A stretch of 64,000 nucleotides of DNA from Enterobacter oligotrophicus (lineage in GTDB: Bacteria; Pseudomonadota; Gammaproteobacteria; Enterobacterales; Enterobacteriaceae), in assembly GCF_009176645.1 (NCBI RefSeq), contig NZ_AP019007.1:868001-932000 (forward strand). The letters are read 5' to 3'. The notes beneath the pieces were generated by a model. The model saw only the letters and a list, made by a program, of their open reading frames with translations, was not told where the DNA came from and did no database searches. Positions 28,342-40,144 of the stretch are shown here, one piece after another. Numbering within the stretch: position 1 is the stretch's first letter; each line of letters opens with the position of its first letter. Made by a program: the position numbers and the translations under genes.

Positions 28342-28517
28342 TACGGCATTACCAAAAAAATAAAGGCGCACGTTACGCCCGATATCGTTATTTTTTTTAG
28401 TAACGCGTGGCAATCAGCAATTTGTCATACATTTACACAATCAGAAAAATATTCTCTTTAAGAATCAGTTAATTAAATTCATTTATTGTAATTATGAATT
28501 GTTAACGTGAAGGGCTG

Positions 28518-28525
28518 CTACACTT
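28518..28525 (+). promoter_or_regulatory. Putative RpoS-type -10 element of yohP
   Basis: CTACACTT matches the extended -10 favoured by sigma S and lies 30 bases before yohP. It is in keeping with the stress induction reported for E. coli yohP. No experimental basis here. Confidence 0.45.
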
Positions 28526-28555
28526 AATATCGATAACCAGACGCAGGAGAGCCGA

Positions 28556-28639
28556 ATGAAAATATTATTGTGGGTAATTTTAATTATTTTTCTGATAGGG
28601 CTGTTAGTGGTGACGGGTGTATTCAAGATGATTTTCTGA
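28556..28639 (+). CDS. yohP: Small membrane protein YohP
   Basis: A 27-residue single-span protein beginning MKILLWVILIIFLIG and ending VFKMIF, nearly identical to E. coli YohP. E. coli YohP is a stress-induced small inner-membrane protein studied as a model for post-translational membrane insertion; its cellular role is unknown. AGGAG lies seven bases before the ATG. It stands alone between the divergent-facing mdtQ promoter and the dusC 3' end. Confidence 0.9.
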   Translation: MKILLWVILIIFLIGLLVVTGVFKMIF

Positions 28640-28685
28640 TTTATTTGCCCGGCACTTTACCGGGCAAATTCAAAGAAATGCCCCT

Positions 28686-29621
28686 TCAGCGTTTTGCCTG
28701 GATAACGCGCGCAATATCAGCAGACGTCTGCAGCGTGCGGATCTCCTGAAATAAGCCCAGCGCCTCGCTGTACTCTTTACGCAAATAACTTAGCCACTGT
28801 TTAATACGCGCAACGTGATACAAACCCGTATCGCCCTGCTTTTCCAGACGACTGTATTTTTGCAGCAGTGTCACCACCTCATGCCACGGCATACGCGGCG
28901 CGTTATATTTCACCACCCGGCTAAGGTTCGGCACGTTCAGCGCACCGCGACCTATCATCACCGCATCGCAGCCCGTCTCTTTCAGGCACGCTTGCGCGCT
29001 TTCGTAATCCCAGATTTCGCCATTGGCAATAACCGGAATGGTGAGCCTTTTGCGGATCTCACCGATCGCCTGCCAGTTAATGCGATCGGCTTTGTAGCCA
29101 TCTTCTTTGGTGCGGCCATGTACTACCAGCTCTGTTGCCCCGGCCTGCTGCACCGCATCGGCAATTTCAAACTGGCGCGCGTCGCTGTCCCAGCCCAGGC
29201 GCACTTTGACCGTCACCGGCAGATGCGACGGCACGGCTTCACGCATCGCCTTCGCGCCACGGTATATGAGTTCAGGATCTTTCAGCAGCGTTGCCCCGCC
29301 GCCGCTGCCGTTGACCAGCTTCGACGGACAACCGCAGTTGAGATCGACACCGTAAGAACCCAGCTCGACCGCGCGAGCGGCGTTTTCCGCCAGCCACTCC
29401 GGATACTGACCTAATAACTGGATGCGCACCAGCGTACCGGAGGTGGTTCGGCTCTGACGGTGCAGCTCCGGGCAGAGTCGGTAGAAAGACTTTACCGGCA
29501 ACAACATATCGACCACGCGCAAAAACTCCGTCACGCAGAGATCGTAATCGTTCACCTCGGTCAGCAGCTCGCGCACGAGAGAATCGAGCACGCCTTCCAT
29601 TGGGGCCAGCAAAACACGCAT
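28686..29621 (-). CDS. dusC: tRNA-dihydrouridine(16) synthase DusC
   Basis: A 311-residue FMN enzyme that reduces uridine to dihydrouridine at position 16 of tRNA. It starts [13 protein letters not shown] (the FMN-binding strand), has the catalytic cysteine at residue 98 in LNCGCPS, and the later flavin motifs [18 protein letters not shown] and ANGEIWD followed by MIGRGAL. The length and C-terminal helical domain match E. coli DusC. It is divergent from yohJ. Confidence 0.95.
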   Translation of the reverse strand: MRVLLAPMEGVLDSLVRELLTEVNDYDLCVTEFLRVVDMLLPVKSFYRLCPELHRQSRTTSGTLVRIQLLGQYPEWLAENAARAVELGSYGVDLNCGCPSKLVNGSGGGATLLKDPELIYRGAKAMREAVPSHLPVTVKVRLGWDSDARQFEIADAVQQAGATELVVHGRTKEDGYKADRINWQAIGEIRKRLTIPVIANGEIWDYESAQACLKETGCDAVMIGRGALNVPNLSRVVKYNAPRMPWHEVVTLLQKYSRLEKQGDTGLYHVARIKQWLSYLRKEYSEALGLFQEIRTLQTSADIARVIQAKR

Positions 29622-29753
29622 AAGATTACCTGTGAAAAAAGACGCGCTATAGTAGCTGCTCTCCAGGCATGAGGAAATACCCGACGTTCCATTTGGGAAT
29701 GTCTGGTATGCTCAAAATTCATGATGTGATCCGTGGCACATTTCCGGGTTTAA

Positions 29754-30879
<1,126 letters not shown>

Positions 30880-30880
<1 letters not shown>

Positions 30881-30979
30881 AATTTGCGATGCGTCGCGCA
30901 AATTTCATTTTGATTTCATAAGTTGCATAAACAATGAGAAGTGGATCACATATAAAGCCGTAACGGCTCCGTACACTAC
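30880..30979 (+). promoter_or_regulatory. cdd control region with CRP and CytR-like sites
   Basis: TGAGA-N6-TCACA at 30935-30950 (wider site 30933-30954) is a good CRP site. Upstream lie GTTGCATA at 30922-30929, similar to CytR octamers, and an inverted repeat AAATTTGCG/CGCAAATTT at 30880-30905 around GATGCGTC. A TACACT -10 candidate lies near 30974. The arrangement resembles the E. coli cdd promoter, where CRP activates and CytR represses. The inverted repeat may also serve as the yohK terminator. Confidence 0.65.
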
Positions 30980-31008
30980 CGATCCATTAACCTTTAAGAG
31001 GCAACGCC

Positions 31009-32738
<1,730 letters not shown>

Positions 32739-32754
32739 CGACAGAAGGCAGGAT

Positions 32755-33045
32755 ATGAAAATTGAGCATCTTTTATTTACTGCTGCAGTCGAAGTCGTCG
32801 GTATGTGGCTGCTTATCCAAAATATCAAAGCCTGGAAAAAAGGCGTAACCCACATCTATTACTATCCTTTTTTTGGCTCCCGTCGACTTGATCCAGTGTA
32901 TCGTCATGAAGAACCCATAATTTTTCACATCATATTGTTATGGGAAACGCTGTTGATTATTGGCGTGATGGCAACAATGCTTTATTGCATCATCGGGGTT
33001 TATCTCTATGACCATGGTCTTGCAGAATTGATGTTATCGCTGTAG
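32755..33045 (+). CDS. Unrecognised small two-span membrane protein
   Basis: A 96-residue protein that I cannot assign to a family. It has a hydrophobic N-terminal segment (about residues 5-22), a basic and aromatic loop (KAWKKGVTHIYYYPFFGSRR), and a second hydrophobic region (about 55-85). AGGA precedes the ATG. E. coli carries yeiS (a 79-residue DUF2542 membrane protein) at the same place after sanA; the two share only the general layout of two spans with an AWKxG-like motif, so homology is doubtful. The gene looks clearly poorer in G and C than its neighbours, and codon use differs, which may point to transfer. It ends directly at a terminator facing mglC. Confidence 0.65.
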   Translation: MKIEHLLFTAAVEVVGMWLLIQNIKAWKKGVTHIYYYPFFGSRRLDPVYRHEEPIIFHIILLWETLLIIGVMATMLYCIIGVYLYDHGLAELMLSL

Positions 33046-33085
33046 AAAAAAAAGCCCGTCACAGCACTAACTGCAACGGGTTTTT
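33046..33085. terminator. Bidirectional terminator between the small membrane protein gene and mglC
   Basis: An A tract, the interrupted stem CCCGT/ACGGG with inner GCA/TGC pairing, and a T tract lie between the two converging stop codons. It can serve both strands. Confidence 0.8.
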
Positions 33086-33099
33086 CGTTATTCAGAATC

Positions 33100-34110
33100 T
33101 TATTTCTTACGTGCGTATTTCAGTGAATCCAGCGCAACCGCGAAGATAATAATCGCGCCTTTGATAATGTACTGCCAGTACGGGTTCACGCCGATGTAGG
33201 TCAGACCGTAGTTGATAACGGTGAAGATGATCACACCGGTCACCACACCCAGCACCGTACCCACGCCGCCGCTGAAGGAGACGCCGCCAACCACACAAGC
33301 GGCAATCGCATCCAGTTCGTACATAAAGCCGAGGTTGTTGGTCGCAGAGCCGATACGTCCCGCTTCCAGCATCCCGCCGAAAGCGTAGAACACGCCTGAC
33401 AGGGCATAAATCATCAGCAGATTCAGAGCAACGTTAACGCCGGAGACTTTCGCCGCTTCCGGGTTGCCACCGATAGCGAAGATGTTTTTACCGAAGCGGG
33501 TTTTGTTCCACAGCACCCAGACGAAGGCCACCGCAATCAGCGCATAGAAAGTAATGTACGACAGGCGGAAGCTGCCCAGCGCGACGAACCCCTGCGTGAA
33601 GGTCGAGAAGCCGCTGTCGAAGCCAGAAATCGGGGATGCCCCCACGAAGTCGTAATAGAGGGAGTTGATCCCGTAGACGATGATCATCGTACCTAACGTG
33701 GTGATGAATGGCGTCACGTTCAGGTAAGCAATGATAATACCGTTAATCAGACCAATCACCGCGCCGATAGCGCACACAATCAGGATCACCACGAAAATCG
33801 GCATGGTTGCCATTTCCGGGAACACCTTGTTAGCGTTTTCCATCGACTGCAGCAGCGTTGCCGCAATAACCGCCGCCAGACCGACCTGACGCCCTGCAGA
33901 AAGGTCCGTCCCCTGGGTGACGATAAGCCCTGCCACGCCCAGCGCGATGATGATACGCACGGAAGACTGGGTCAGAATGTTACTCAAGTTCAGCAAACTT
34001 AAGAACGTAGGGTCCTGGAAAATAATAATGGCCAGTAACACTAAAAGAACAACGTAAATACCGCCTTCTTTCAGATAAGTGAGAAAACTTTTTTTATTTA
34101 ACGCACTCAT
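33100..34110 (-). CDS. mglC: Galactose/methyl-galactoside ABC transporter permease MglC
   Basis: A 336-residue inner-membrane permease of the RbsC/BPD_transp_2 family with about ten spans. Conserved parts include VTQGTDLSAGRQVGLAA and GGVSFSGGVGTVLGV. It passes galactose and methyl-galactosides delivered by MglB. It is the last gene of mglBAC, 15 bases after mglA. Confidence 0.96.
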   Translation of the reverse strand: MSALNKKSFLTYLKEGGIYVVLLVLLAIIIFQDPTFLSLLNLSNILTQSSVRIIIALGVAGLIVTQGTDLSAGRQVGLAAVIAATLLQSMENANKVFPEMATMPIFVVILIVCAIGAVIGLINGIIIAYLNVTPFITTLGTMIIVYGINSLYYDFVGASPISGFDSGFSTFTQGFVALGSFRLSYITFYALIAVAFVWVLWNKTRFGKNIFAIGGNPEAAKVSGVNVALNLLMIYALSGVFYAFGGMLEAGRIGSATNNLGFMYELDAIAACVVGGVSFSGGVGTVLGVVTGVIIFTVINYGLTYIGVNPYWQYIIKGAIIIFAVALDSLKYARKK

Positions 34111-34125
34111 GAGGAGCCCCTGATC

Positions 34126-35646
34126 TTAAAGGTGCAAAGACGCAAGACGCAAAATTTCGTTTTGCGTTGTCGTTTTGGTGTCAACAATACCGGCAACGAG
34201 ACCATTGCTCATAACCAGAATACGATCTGTGATCCCTAACAATTCCGGCATTTCGGAAGATATAATAATGATCCCTTTATTCTTTTTAGCCAGCTCAGCA
34301 ATCAACTGATAAATCTCAAATTTTGCACCTACATCAATACCACGGGTAGGTTCATCCAGCATCAGAATTTCCGGTTGGGTTAACAACCAACGACCGATAA
34401 TAACCTTTTGCTGGTTCCCCCCCGAAAGCGAACCGATTTGTGTACGGTGGCCCGGTGTTTTCACGCGCATAGCGTCAATAACCCACTGGGTATCACTCTT
34501 CATGCGGGAATTATCCAGCAGACCCACTTTATTTTTATAGTTGCGAATATTCGAGATTAACGAGTTAAAATTAATGTCGAGATACGCATAAATCCCGGTC
34601 GAGCGTCGCTCTTCCGTCACCAGCGCAAAACCATTATTAATGGCTTCGTTGGCGTTGTGGTTATTAATTTTCTTGCCGTGCAGCGTAATCGTACCGCCCG
34701 ATTTTTCACGGATACCAAACAGGGTCTCCACAATATCGGTACGTTTCGCCCCCACCAGCCCGGCAATGCCCAGAATCTCGCCTTTGTGCAGGTCGAAGGA
34801 GACATCGCGAATGGACGGCTGGCGCAGCGACGTGAGGTTACGCACCTCCAGAATCACTTCACCCGGCTTGTTTTCTTTGTCCGGGAAGCGCTGGTTGAGG
34901 GAACGGCCCACCATCATGGCGATGATCTTGTCCATGTCCAGCCCTTCCAGCGGCTGGGTGGCAATCCACTGGCCGTCACGGAGGATGGTAATTTCGTCAC
35001 ACAGCTGGAAGATCTCTTCCATTTTATGCGAGATATAGACAATGCCGCAGCCGCGATCTTTCAGCTTACGAATAATGGTAAAAAGGTGGTTAACCTCTTT
35101 TTCCGTTAATGACGATGTCGGTTCATCCATGATGACAATTTTGGCATCATAGGAGAACGCCTTGGCAATTTCGATCATCTGCATCTGAGAAACGGATAAC
35201 GTCCCGACGCGGGCGCGCGGATCGATATCAATATCCAGTTCATCGAAAATAGCTTTGGTGTCGCGATACATTTTATCCTGATCGACAAAGACACCTTTGG
35301 TTGGATAACGGCCCAGCCACATATTATCCATAACCGAGCGTTGCAGTACCAGGTTCAATTCCTGGTGAACCATTGAGATACCGTTTTCCAGCGCTTCTTT
35401 CGCTGAATGGAAATCGATCTCTTTCCCCTGAAAAAGAATGCTGCCAGAATCTTTTTGATAGATCCCAAAAAGACATTTTAATAATGTTGATTTACCCGCC
35501 CCGTTTTCACCCATTAAGGCATGAATAGAGTGGGGACGAACTTTTAAATTAACATTATCGAGTGCCTTAACACCGGGAAAAGACTTGTTGATGCCGCTCA
35601 TTTCCAACAAGTATTCACCGGACGACTGAGTATTTGTGCTGACCAT
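34126..35646 (-). CDS. mglA: Galactose/methyl-galactoside ABC transporter ATPase MglA
   Basis: A 506-residue fused double ABC ATPase. The N-terminal half has a full Walker A (GENGAGKST), a signature region LSVSQMQM and Walker [11 protein letters not shown]. The second half has a degenerate Walker A (GLVGAKRTD) but a strong signature LSGGNQQK and Walker [11 protein letters not shown], which is usual for sugar importers of this class. ATG 35646 matches the E. coli start (MVS); the upstream eight residues are rejected. Confidence 0.96.
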   Translation of the reverse strand: MVSTNTQSSGEYLLEMSGINKSFPGVKALDNVNLKVRPHSIHALMGENGAGKSTLLKCLFGIYQKDSGSILFQGKEIDFHSAKEALENGISMVHQELNLVLQRSVMDNMWLGRYPTKGVFVDQDKMYRDTKAIFDELDIDIDPRARVGTLSVSQMQMIEIAKAFSYDAKIVIMDEPTSSLTEKEVNHLFTIIRKLKDRGCGIVYISHKMEEIFQLCDEITILRDGQWIATQPLEGLDMDKIIAMMVGRSLNQRFPDKENKPGEVILEVRNLTSLRQPSIRDVSFDLHKGEILGIAGLVGAKRTDIVETLFGIREKSGGTITLHGKKINNHNANEAINNGFALVTEERRSTGIYAYLDINFNSLISNIRNYKNKVGLLDNSRMKSDTQWVIDAMRVKTPGHRTQIGSLSGGNQQKVIIGRWLLTQPEILMLDEPTRGIDVGAKFEIYQLIAELAKKNKGIIIISSEMPELLGITDRILVMSNGLVAGIVDTKTTTQNEILRLASLHL

Positions 35647-35725
35647 AATTATACCTTGTTGGCCTCGCATATCGCGTTATAAAAGGGCGCAACGAATTGC
35701 GCCCAGTGGAGACATGTCGATTAAC

Positions 35726-36724
35726 TTATTTACCGATAAACTCAGCCAGGTTGGACTGGTCTACGCCCACGTAAGGTACGCGAACGATTTTATTGTCGAT
35801 TTTCCAGTTGGTGCCATCAGCTGCACCTTTGCCATCGGCCAGGTTTTTCGCCAGATCAAAGGTCGCTTTCGCCTGGTTGTTGGCATCGTTCAGAACAGTA
35901 CCGGCCATCGCACCTGACTTAACGAGCGCCAGTGCTTCTGGCAGAGCATCCACACCGAAGACAGGAATGGACGATTTGTTGTGTGCTTTCAGCGCTTCGA
36001 CTGCACCCATTGCCATCGCATCGTTGTTGGCGATAACCACTTCGATTTTGTTGGCGTTAGGGCCGGACAGCCATGCGTCCATCTTATCTTTCGCCTGAGC
36101 GGTATCCCACATTGCCGTATCCAGCGCTAACTGCTGGGTTTTCAGGCCCTTGTCGTTCAGCTCTTTGATAACGTAAGTGGTACGGGCTTCAGCATCCGGG
36201 TGGCCTGGCTCGCCTTTCAGCAGAACAAACTGGATCTGACCATCTTTGTTCAGGTCCCAGTTCGGGTTCGCCGCCCAGTGTTTAGCGATCAGATCGCCCT
36301 GGATAATACCGGACTCTTTGGAGTCAGTACCCACGTAATACGCTTTGTCGTAGCTATCCAGCGCTTTACGAGAAGGTTCTTTGTTGAAGAAGACGATTGG
36401 CACGTTCTGGCCACGTGCTTTCTCAATTACTGTGCCTGCCGCTGCCGGGTCAACCAGGTTGATTGCCAGCGCTTTCACGCCTTTTGCCAGCAGAACATCG
36501 ATCTGGTCGTTCTGTTTGGACTGGTCGTTCTGGGAGTCATTCATCAGCAGCTGAACGTCTGGCGCTGCCTTAGCATCTTTCTCAATTGCTTTACGCACAA
36601 CAGACATGAAGTTGTCGTCGTATTTATAGATGGTCACGCCAATACGGGTATCCGCAGCGTGCGCTGCTGCACCAAAAAGCATGCTTGCCATTACAGCAGA
36701 CAGAGTCAACACCTTCTTATTCAT
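35726..36724 (-). CDS. mglB: Periplasmic D-galactose/D-glucose-binding protein MglB
   Basis: A 332-residue periplasmic binding protein that feeds MglA-MglC and also signals to the Trg chemoreceptor. The signal peptide ends AHA (residue 23). The mature part begins [17 protein letters not shown]; the EF-hand-like calcium loop is DLNKDGQIQ at 157-165. It leads the mglBAC operon. A perfect CRP site and a GalR/GalS operator stand 247 or more bases upstream. Confidence 0.97.
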   Translation of the reverse strand: MNKKVLTLSAVMASMLFGAAAHAADTRIGVTIYKYDDNFMSVVRKAIEKDAKAAPDVQLLMNDSQNDQSKQNDQIDVLLAKGVKALAINLVDPAAAGTVIEKARGQNVPIVFFNKEPSRKALDSYDKAYYVGTDSKESGIIQGDLIAKHWAANPNWDLNKDGQIQFVLLKGEPGHPDAEARTTYVIKELNDKGLKTQQLALDTAMWDTAQAKDKMDAWLSGPNANKIEVVIANNDAMAMGAVEALKAHNKSSIPVFGVDALPEALALVKSGAMAGTVLNDANNQAKATFDLAKNLADGKGAADGTNWKIDNKIVRVPYVGVDQSNLAEFIGK

Positions 36725-36970
36725 GGTATCTCCGGTTTTTTTTATGCAGGGTAGTTCTTGTGAATAACGGACGGCGGGCAGGTGTTAATAAAACGTTACT
36801 GATCGCCGAAGTTCACTTATAAAATTTCTATCTTCCGTGTTCGGTAACGCTCCAGAAATGCGTTTTTTTGGTTGTTTACGGCGCGTTGGCTATAGTCAAA
36901 GTGAATAATCACCGTTACATAGCGTTTCAGCCCTTAAAACGCTGACATCATAGTCAGCGGCTTGTTAAGA

Positions 36971-37007
36971 TACTGTGAATTTACTCACAGATTGAAAACG
37001 GTTACAT
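36971..37007 (-). promoter_or_regulatory. CRP site and GalR/GalS operator before mglB
   Basis: TGTGA-N6-TCACA at 36974-36989 is a perfect CRP core. Directly beside it, TTGAAAACGGTTACAT at 36992-37007 fits the GalR/GalS consensus GTGNAANCGNTTNCAC except at the outer bases. Both lie between galS and mglB and should give cAMP activation and galactose-relieved repression. Confidence 0.85.
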
Positions 37008-37019
37008 CACCACATGTAA

Positions 37020-38042
37020 TCAGTTAGTGATCGGAACCACAATTTGTCGAATGGCTACCGAATGACGACGCACTAAAGTCGGCATGAAACAGTGCGTTGC
37101 ACCGGGATCTAACTGCCCTGCCGCTCCCTGTAACGCCAGTTCTGTCGCCAGTTTTGCCATCGAAGCAATGGGGTAACGCACTGTGGTGAGCTGCGGGTCG
37201 GTGTAACGGGCGATGGGGATGTCATCGAAACCAATCAACGACAAATGCTGTGGCACCGCAATGCCGTTATCTTTCAGGGCCGTGAGTGCCCCTGCCGCCA
37301 TGCTATCGTTATAGGCAAAGACTGCAGACAACTGCAGATTGCGGCCCAATAACTCTACCATTGCCGCTTCACCGCCCTGCATATCTGGCGTACCTGTTCC
37401 CACCCAGCTCTCAAGCGGCACGATGCCCTGCTCTTTCAGGGCGTTTTGCCAGCCTTCGCGGCGCATCGTGTCGTCTTCAATATGATGGCTGGAGGCCAGA
37501 TAACCGATGCGCTGGTGTCCATTATTGATCAGCATCCGCGTCGCCATCATTGCACCGCTGACATTGTCCAGCCCTACGCAGCGATGGGCGTAACCTGGCA
37601 CAATGCGGTTGATCAGCACCATGCCGGGAATTTGCTCCATAAACCCGGCCAGTTCTTCATCGCTCAGGGCTTTCGAGTGGACAATCAACGCGTTACAGCG
37701 CTGGCGGATCAGCACTTCGATGGCATGACGCTCTTTTTCCGCTTCATGATAGCTGTTCCCGATCAGCACATACTTATGATGCTGCTGGGCGACAACGTCC
37801 ACCGCTTTAACCAGTGCACCAAAAAACGCATCTGATACGTCCATCACCACCACGCCAATGGTGTCGCTGACCTGCGTCGCGAGCGCCTGGGCATTAGCAT
37901 TTGGCCGGTATCCCAACTGGGTGACGGCTTTCATTACGGTTTCACGGGTTTCAGGGCTGACCAGCGCGCTGTTGTTCAGCACGCGAGAGACGGTAGCAAC
38001 AGAAACACCCGCCTGACGGGCGACGTCACGAATGGTGATCAT
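37020..38042 (-). CDS. galS: LacI-family repressor GalS (mgl isorepressor)
   Basis: A 340-residue regulator with an N-terminal LacI helix-turn-helix ([20 protein letters not shown]), the hinge region and a periplasmic-binding-protein-like ligand domain. GalS represses mglBAC and itself and is released by galactose. The ATG at 38042 fits the family start MITIRDVA. The gene lies just upstream of mglB, as in E. coli, and carries its own CRP and operator sites. GalR is the close paralogue; position decides the name. Confidence 0.94.
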   Translation of the reverse strand: MITIRDVARQAGVSVATVSRVLNNSALVSPETRETVMKAVTQLGYRPNANAQALATQVSDTIGVVVMDVSDAFFGALVKAVDVVAQQHHKYVLIGNSYHEAEKERHAIEVLIRQRCNALIVHSKALSDEELAGFMEQIPGMVLINRIVPGYAHRCVGLDNVSGAMMATRMLINNGHQRIGYLASSHHIEDDTMRREGWQNALKEQGIVPLESWVGTGTPDMQGGEAAMVELLGRNLQLSAVFAYNDSMAAGALTALKDNGIAVPQHLSLIGFDDIPIARYTDPQLTTVRYPIASMAKLATELALQGAAGQLDPGATHCFMPTLVRRHSVAIRQIVVPITN

Positions 38043-38132
38043 ATTCACCATCCTTCAAAGGATTGCAGCAACTCACAGACACCCCCTGTGTTTAGCAAGG
38101 TGGCTATTTTGGCAGCGAGAGAAAAGGGACTA

Positions 38133-38167
38133 CGTGAAGAAGCTCACACGGATGAAAACGCTTACAT
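38133..38167 (-). promoter_or_regulatory. CRP site and GalR/GalS operator before galS
   Basis: CGTGA-N6-TCACA (38133-38148) is followed by ATGAAAACGCTTACAT (38152-38167), which fits GTGNAANCGNTTNCAC except at its ends. The order and spacing repeat those before mglB, consistent with autoregulation. Confidence 0.8.
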
Positions 38168-38197
38168 CCGTTTTGTTAATGATTGTGATCCAGATCG

Positions 38198-39355
38198 TTA
38201 TCTGGATGTATTACTCAATGATACACCCGAAGCATGTGCGGTTAATCGCCGCCACACCCACTCCAGCGGCCCCTGGCGGAAAAAGCGTAGCCAGATAACG
38301 GAAAACACCACGTTAACAACCCAGACCGGAATAACGAACGCCAGCAGCGTAAGACGGTCGAATTTCATAAACAGGCCGAATCGATAGAAAAGCGTGGTGC
38401 AAATCAGCGTCTGCAAAATGTAATTGCTTAACGCCATGCGCCCGACGCAGGCGACGGCACTGACGATCCACAGACGTGAGAGCTGCGGCCAGAAGCCATA
38501 AATGAGCGCCGCGTAGCCAATGGTCTGAAACGGTGCACTCAGCTCGCGCGGCACCTGCAGCAGGAACGCACACCAGCGATAGTCCCAGTGAATATGCCAC
38601 TGGGTGATGATGGCCGGAAGGTTAATCAGCACGCCCAGCAGAACCAGACCTGCGCCCGTGCGGCGATAGTGGCGCAGGCTAAATTCACCTTTCAACCAGC
38701 CAGTACGCATCAGGGACGCGCCCATCAGCATCATTCCCGCCAATTGCCAGCCGTACTGAGCACCCAGCGCCAGAAGATTATCCCCCAGCATATCCGCACG
38801 GTTACCGATCGCCTCTGTTCCGCCTTTCAGTTTCCAGAACTGTTCATACTGAAGGTTTGCCGCATCCGGTATCCATGAACGGTTAGTCGCATCGCCGGAG
38901 ATAAGCCCCAACAGCAGTAATACGCCAAGCCCCATGACATAGAGCATCACGCCGGTATTAAACAGGCTTTTTACGCTATGCGCATCGCGGATGAGCCGCC
39001 AGCAGATCAGCCCCACCAGCCCATAGGCGAGCAGAATATCACCATCCCAGAAAAACAGGCCGTGAATAAAACCGAGGATCACCAGCAGCGTCAGGCGAGA
39101 CTGTATCCAGCGCGTGCCGCGTTTAAGCAAAAGCTGAAGACCTGCGCCAAACAGCAGTGCAAACAGGGTGAGGAATTTGACCTGAGCAAAGAGATCGAGG
39201 ATCGCCCACGTCCAGGCATCGCTACGGGTAATGTCGCCATACCAGGCAGGATTGAGATAAGCCGCCTTCGGCAAACCGAAGGCGCTGATATTCAGCAGCA
39301 GGATACCGAGAATGGCGACGCCGCGAACAAAATCGAGCGTGACGTTTCGCTCCAT
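38198..39355 (-). CDS. yeiB: DUF418 membrane protein YeiB
   Basis: A 385-residue protein with about ten membrane spans. The N-terminal RNVTLDFVRGVAILGILLLN and the C-terminal DUF418 domain with the QTLICTTLFY stretch and a PLEWVWR motif identify the family. Function is unknown. It lies 18 bases after folE on the same strand, so folE-yeiB likely form one transcript, as in E. coli. Its 3' end touches an eight-base inverted repeat at 38188-38207. Confidence 0.92.
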   Translation of the reverse strand: MERNVTLDFVRGVAILGILLLNISAFGLPKAAYLNPAWYGDITRSDAWTWAILDLFAQVKFLTLFALLFGAGLQLLLKRGTRWIQSRLTLLVILGFIHGLFFWDGDILLAYGLVGLICWRLIRDAHSVKSLFNTGVMLYVMGLGVLLLLGLISGDATNRSWIPDAANLQYEQFWKLKGGTEAIGNRADMLGDNLLALGAQYGWQLAGMMLMGASLMRTGWLKGEFSLRHYRRTGAGLVLLGVLINLPAIITQWHIHWDYRWCAFLLQVPRELSAPFQTIGYAALIYGFWPQLSRLWIVSAVACVGRMALSNYILQTLICTTLFYRFGLFMKFDRLTLLAFVIPVWVVNVVFSVIWLRFFRQGPLEWVWRRLTAHASGVSLSNTSR

Positions 39356-39373
39356 GGTCCCTGCCCTGTCTGA

Positions 39374-40042
39374 TTAGTTATGGTGACGCACGGCGCGCAG
39401 GAACTCCTGGCGGGTGTTCTGGCTGGATTTAAACAGACCGCCCAGCGACGTGGTAGTGGTCGCACTGGTGGCATCACGCACACCACGCGCTTTTACACAA
39501 TAGTGAACCGCGTCGATAGAGACCGCCACGTTATTGGTGCCCAGCAGGGTTTGCAACGCGGTGAGGATCTGCTGCGTCAGGCGCTCCTGCACCTGTGGAC
39601 GCTGCGAGAAGAACTGCACGATGCGGTTGATCTTGGACAGGCCAATCACCGTATCTTTTGGAATGTAAGCCACGGTCGCTTTACCATCAATAGTCACGAA
39701 GTGGTGCTCGCAGGTGCTGGTCAGCGTGATATCACGCACCGTCACCATCTCATCCACCTTCATCTTATTTTCGATGACCGTGATTTTCGGGAAATTGGCG
39801 TAATCGAGGCCGGAGAAGATCTCGTCGACATACATTTTTGCGATGCGGTGCGGCGTCTCCATCAGACTGTCATCGCTCAGATCGAGATTCAGCAGTTGCA
39901 TGATCTCGGTCATGTGCCCGGAAATCAGTCGCTTACGGGTTTCATTATCTAACTCCTGAACCGGCGGGCGCAGCGGTGTTTCAAGGCCGCGTGCAACCAG
40001 GGCTTCATGGACCAGGGCAGCTTCTTTACTGAGTGATGACAT
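39374..40042 (-). CDS. folE: GTP cyclohydrolase I
   Basis: A 222-residue enzyme, the same length as in E. coli, that opens GTP to 7,8-dihydroneopterin triphosphate, the first step of folate synthesis. The motif [18 protein letters not shown] supplies a zinc cysteine and histidine, and the second cysteine lies in [19 protein letters not shown] is the substrate-binding segment. It forms a decamer in the cytoplasm. ATG 40042 follows AGGAG; the 26-residue upstream extension is not in relatives. The leader contains two inverted repeats. Confidence 0.97.
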   Translation of the reverse strand: MSSLSKEAALVHEALVARGLETPLRPPVQELDNETRKRLISGHMTEIMQLLNLDLSDDSLMETPHRIAKMYVDEIFSGLDYANFPKITVIENKMKVDEMVTVRDITLTSTCEHHFVTIDGKATVAYIPKDTVIGLSKINRIVQFFSQRPQVQERLTQQILTALQTLLGTNNVAVSIDAVHYCVKARGVRDATSATTTTSLGGLFKSSQNTRQEFLRAVRHHN

Positions 40043-40066
40043 TATTTTCTCCTGCAGGTGTGGCGT

Positions 40067-40121
40067 CTTTTGCCCTCGTTGTGGCAAAAGTGTGCGCTCA
40101 TTGTGCGTGAGGCGGCGCACA
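40067..40121 (-). other. Two inverted repeats in the folE leader
   Basis: CTTTTGCC/GGCAAAAG (40067-40090, eight-base arms) and TGTGCGC/GCGCACA (40091-40121, seven-base arms) lie back to back between the MFS gene and folE. They could be a terminator, a leader structure or an operator. No known motif is recognised. Confidence 0.45.
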
Positions 40122-40144
40122 TAATCCAGTATTCACGACGATAA

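Noticed and set aside
38188..38207. Inverted repeat ATCCAGAT/ATCTGGAT at the end of yeiB as a separate regulator site
   Set aside because: It overlaps the yeiB stop and is more simply read as a weak 3' hairpin; no operator motif fits it.
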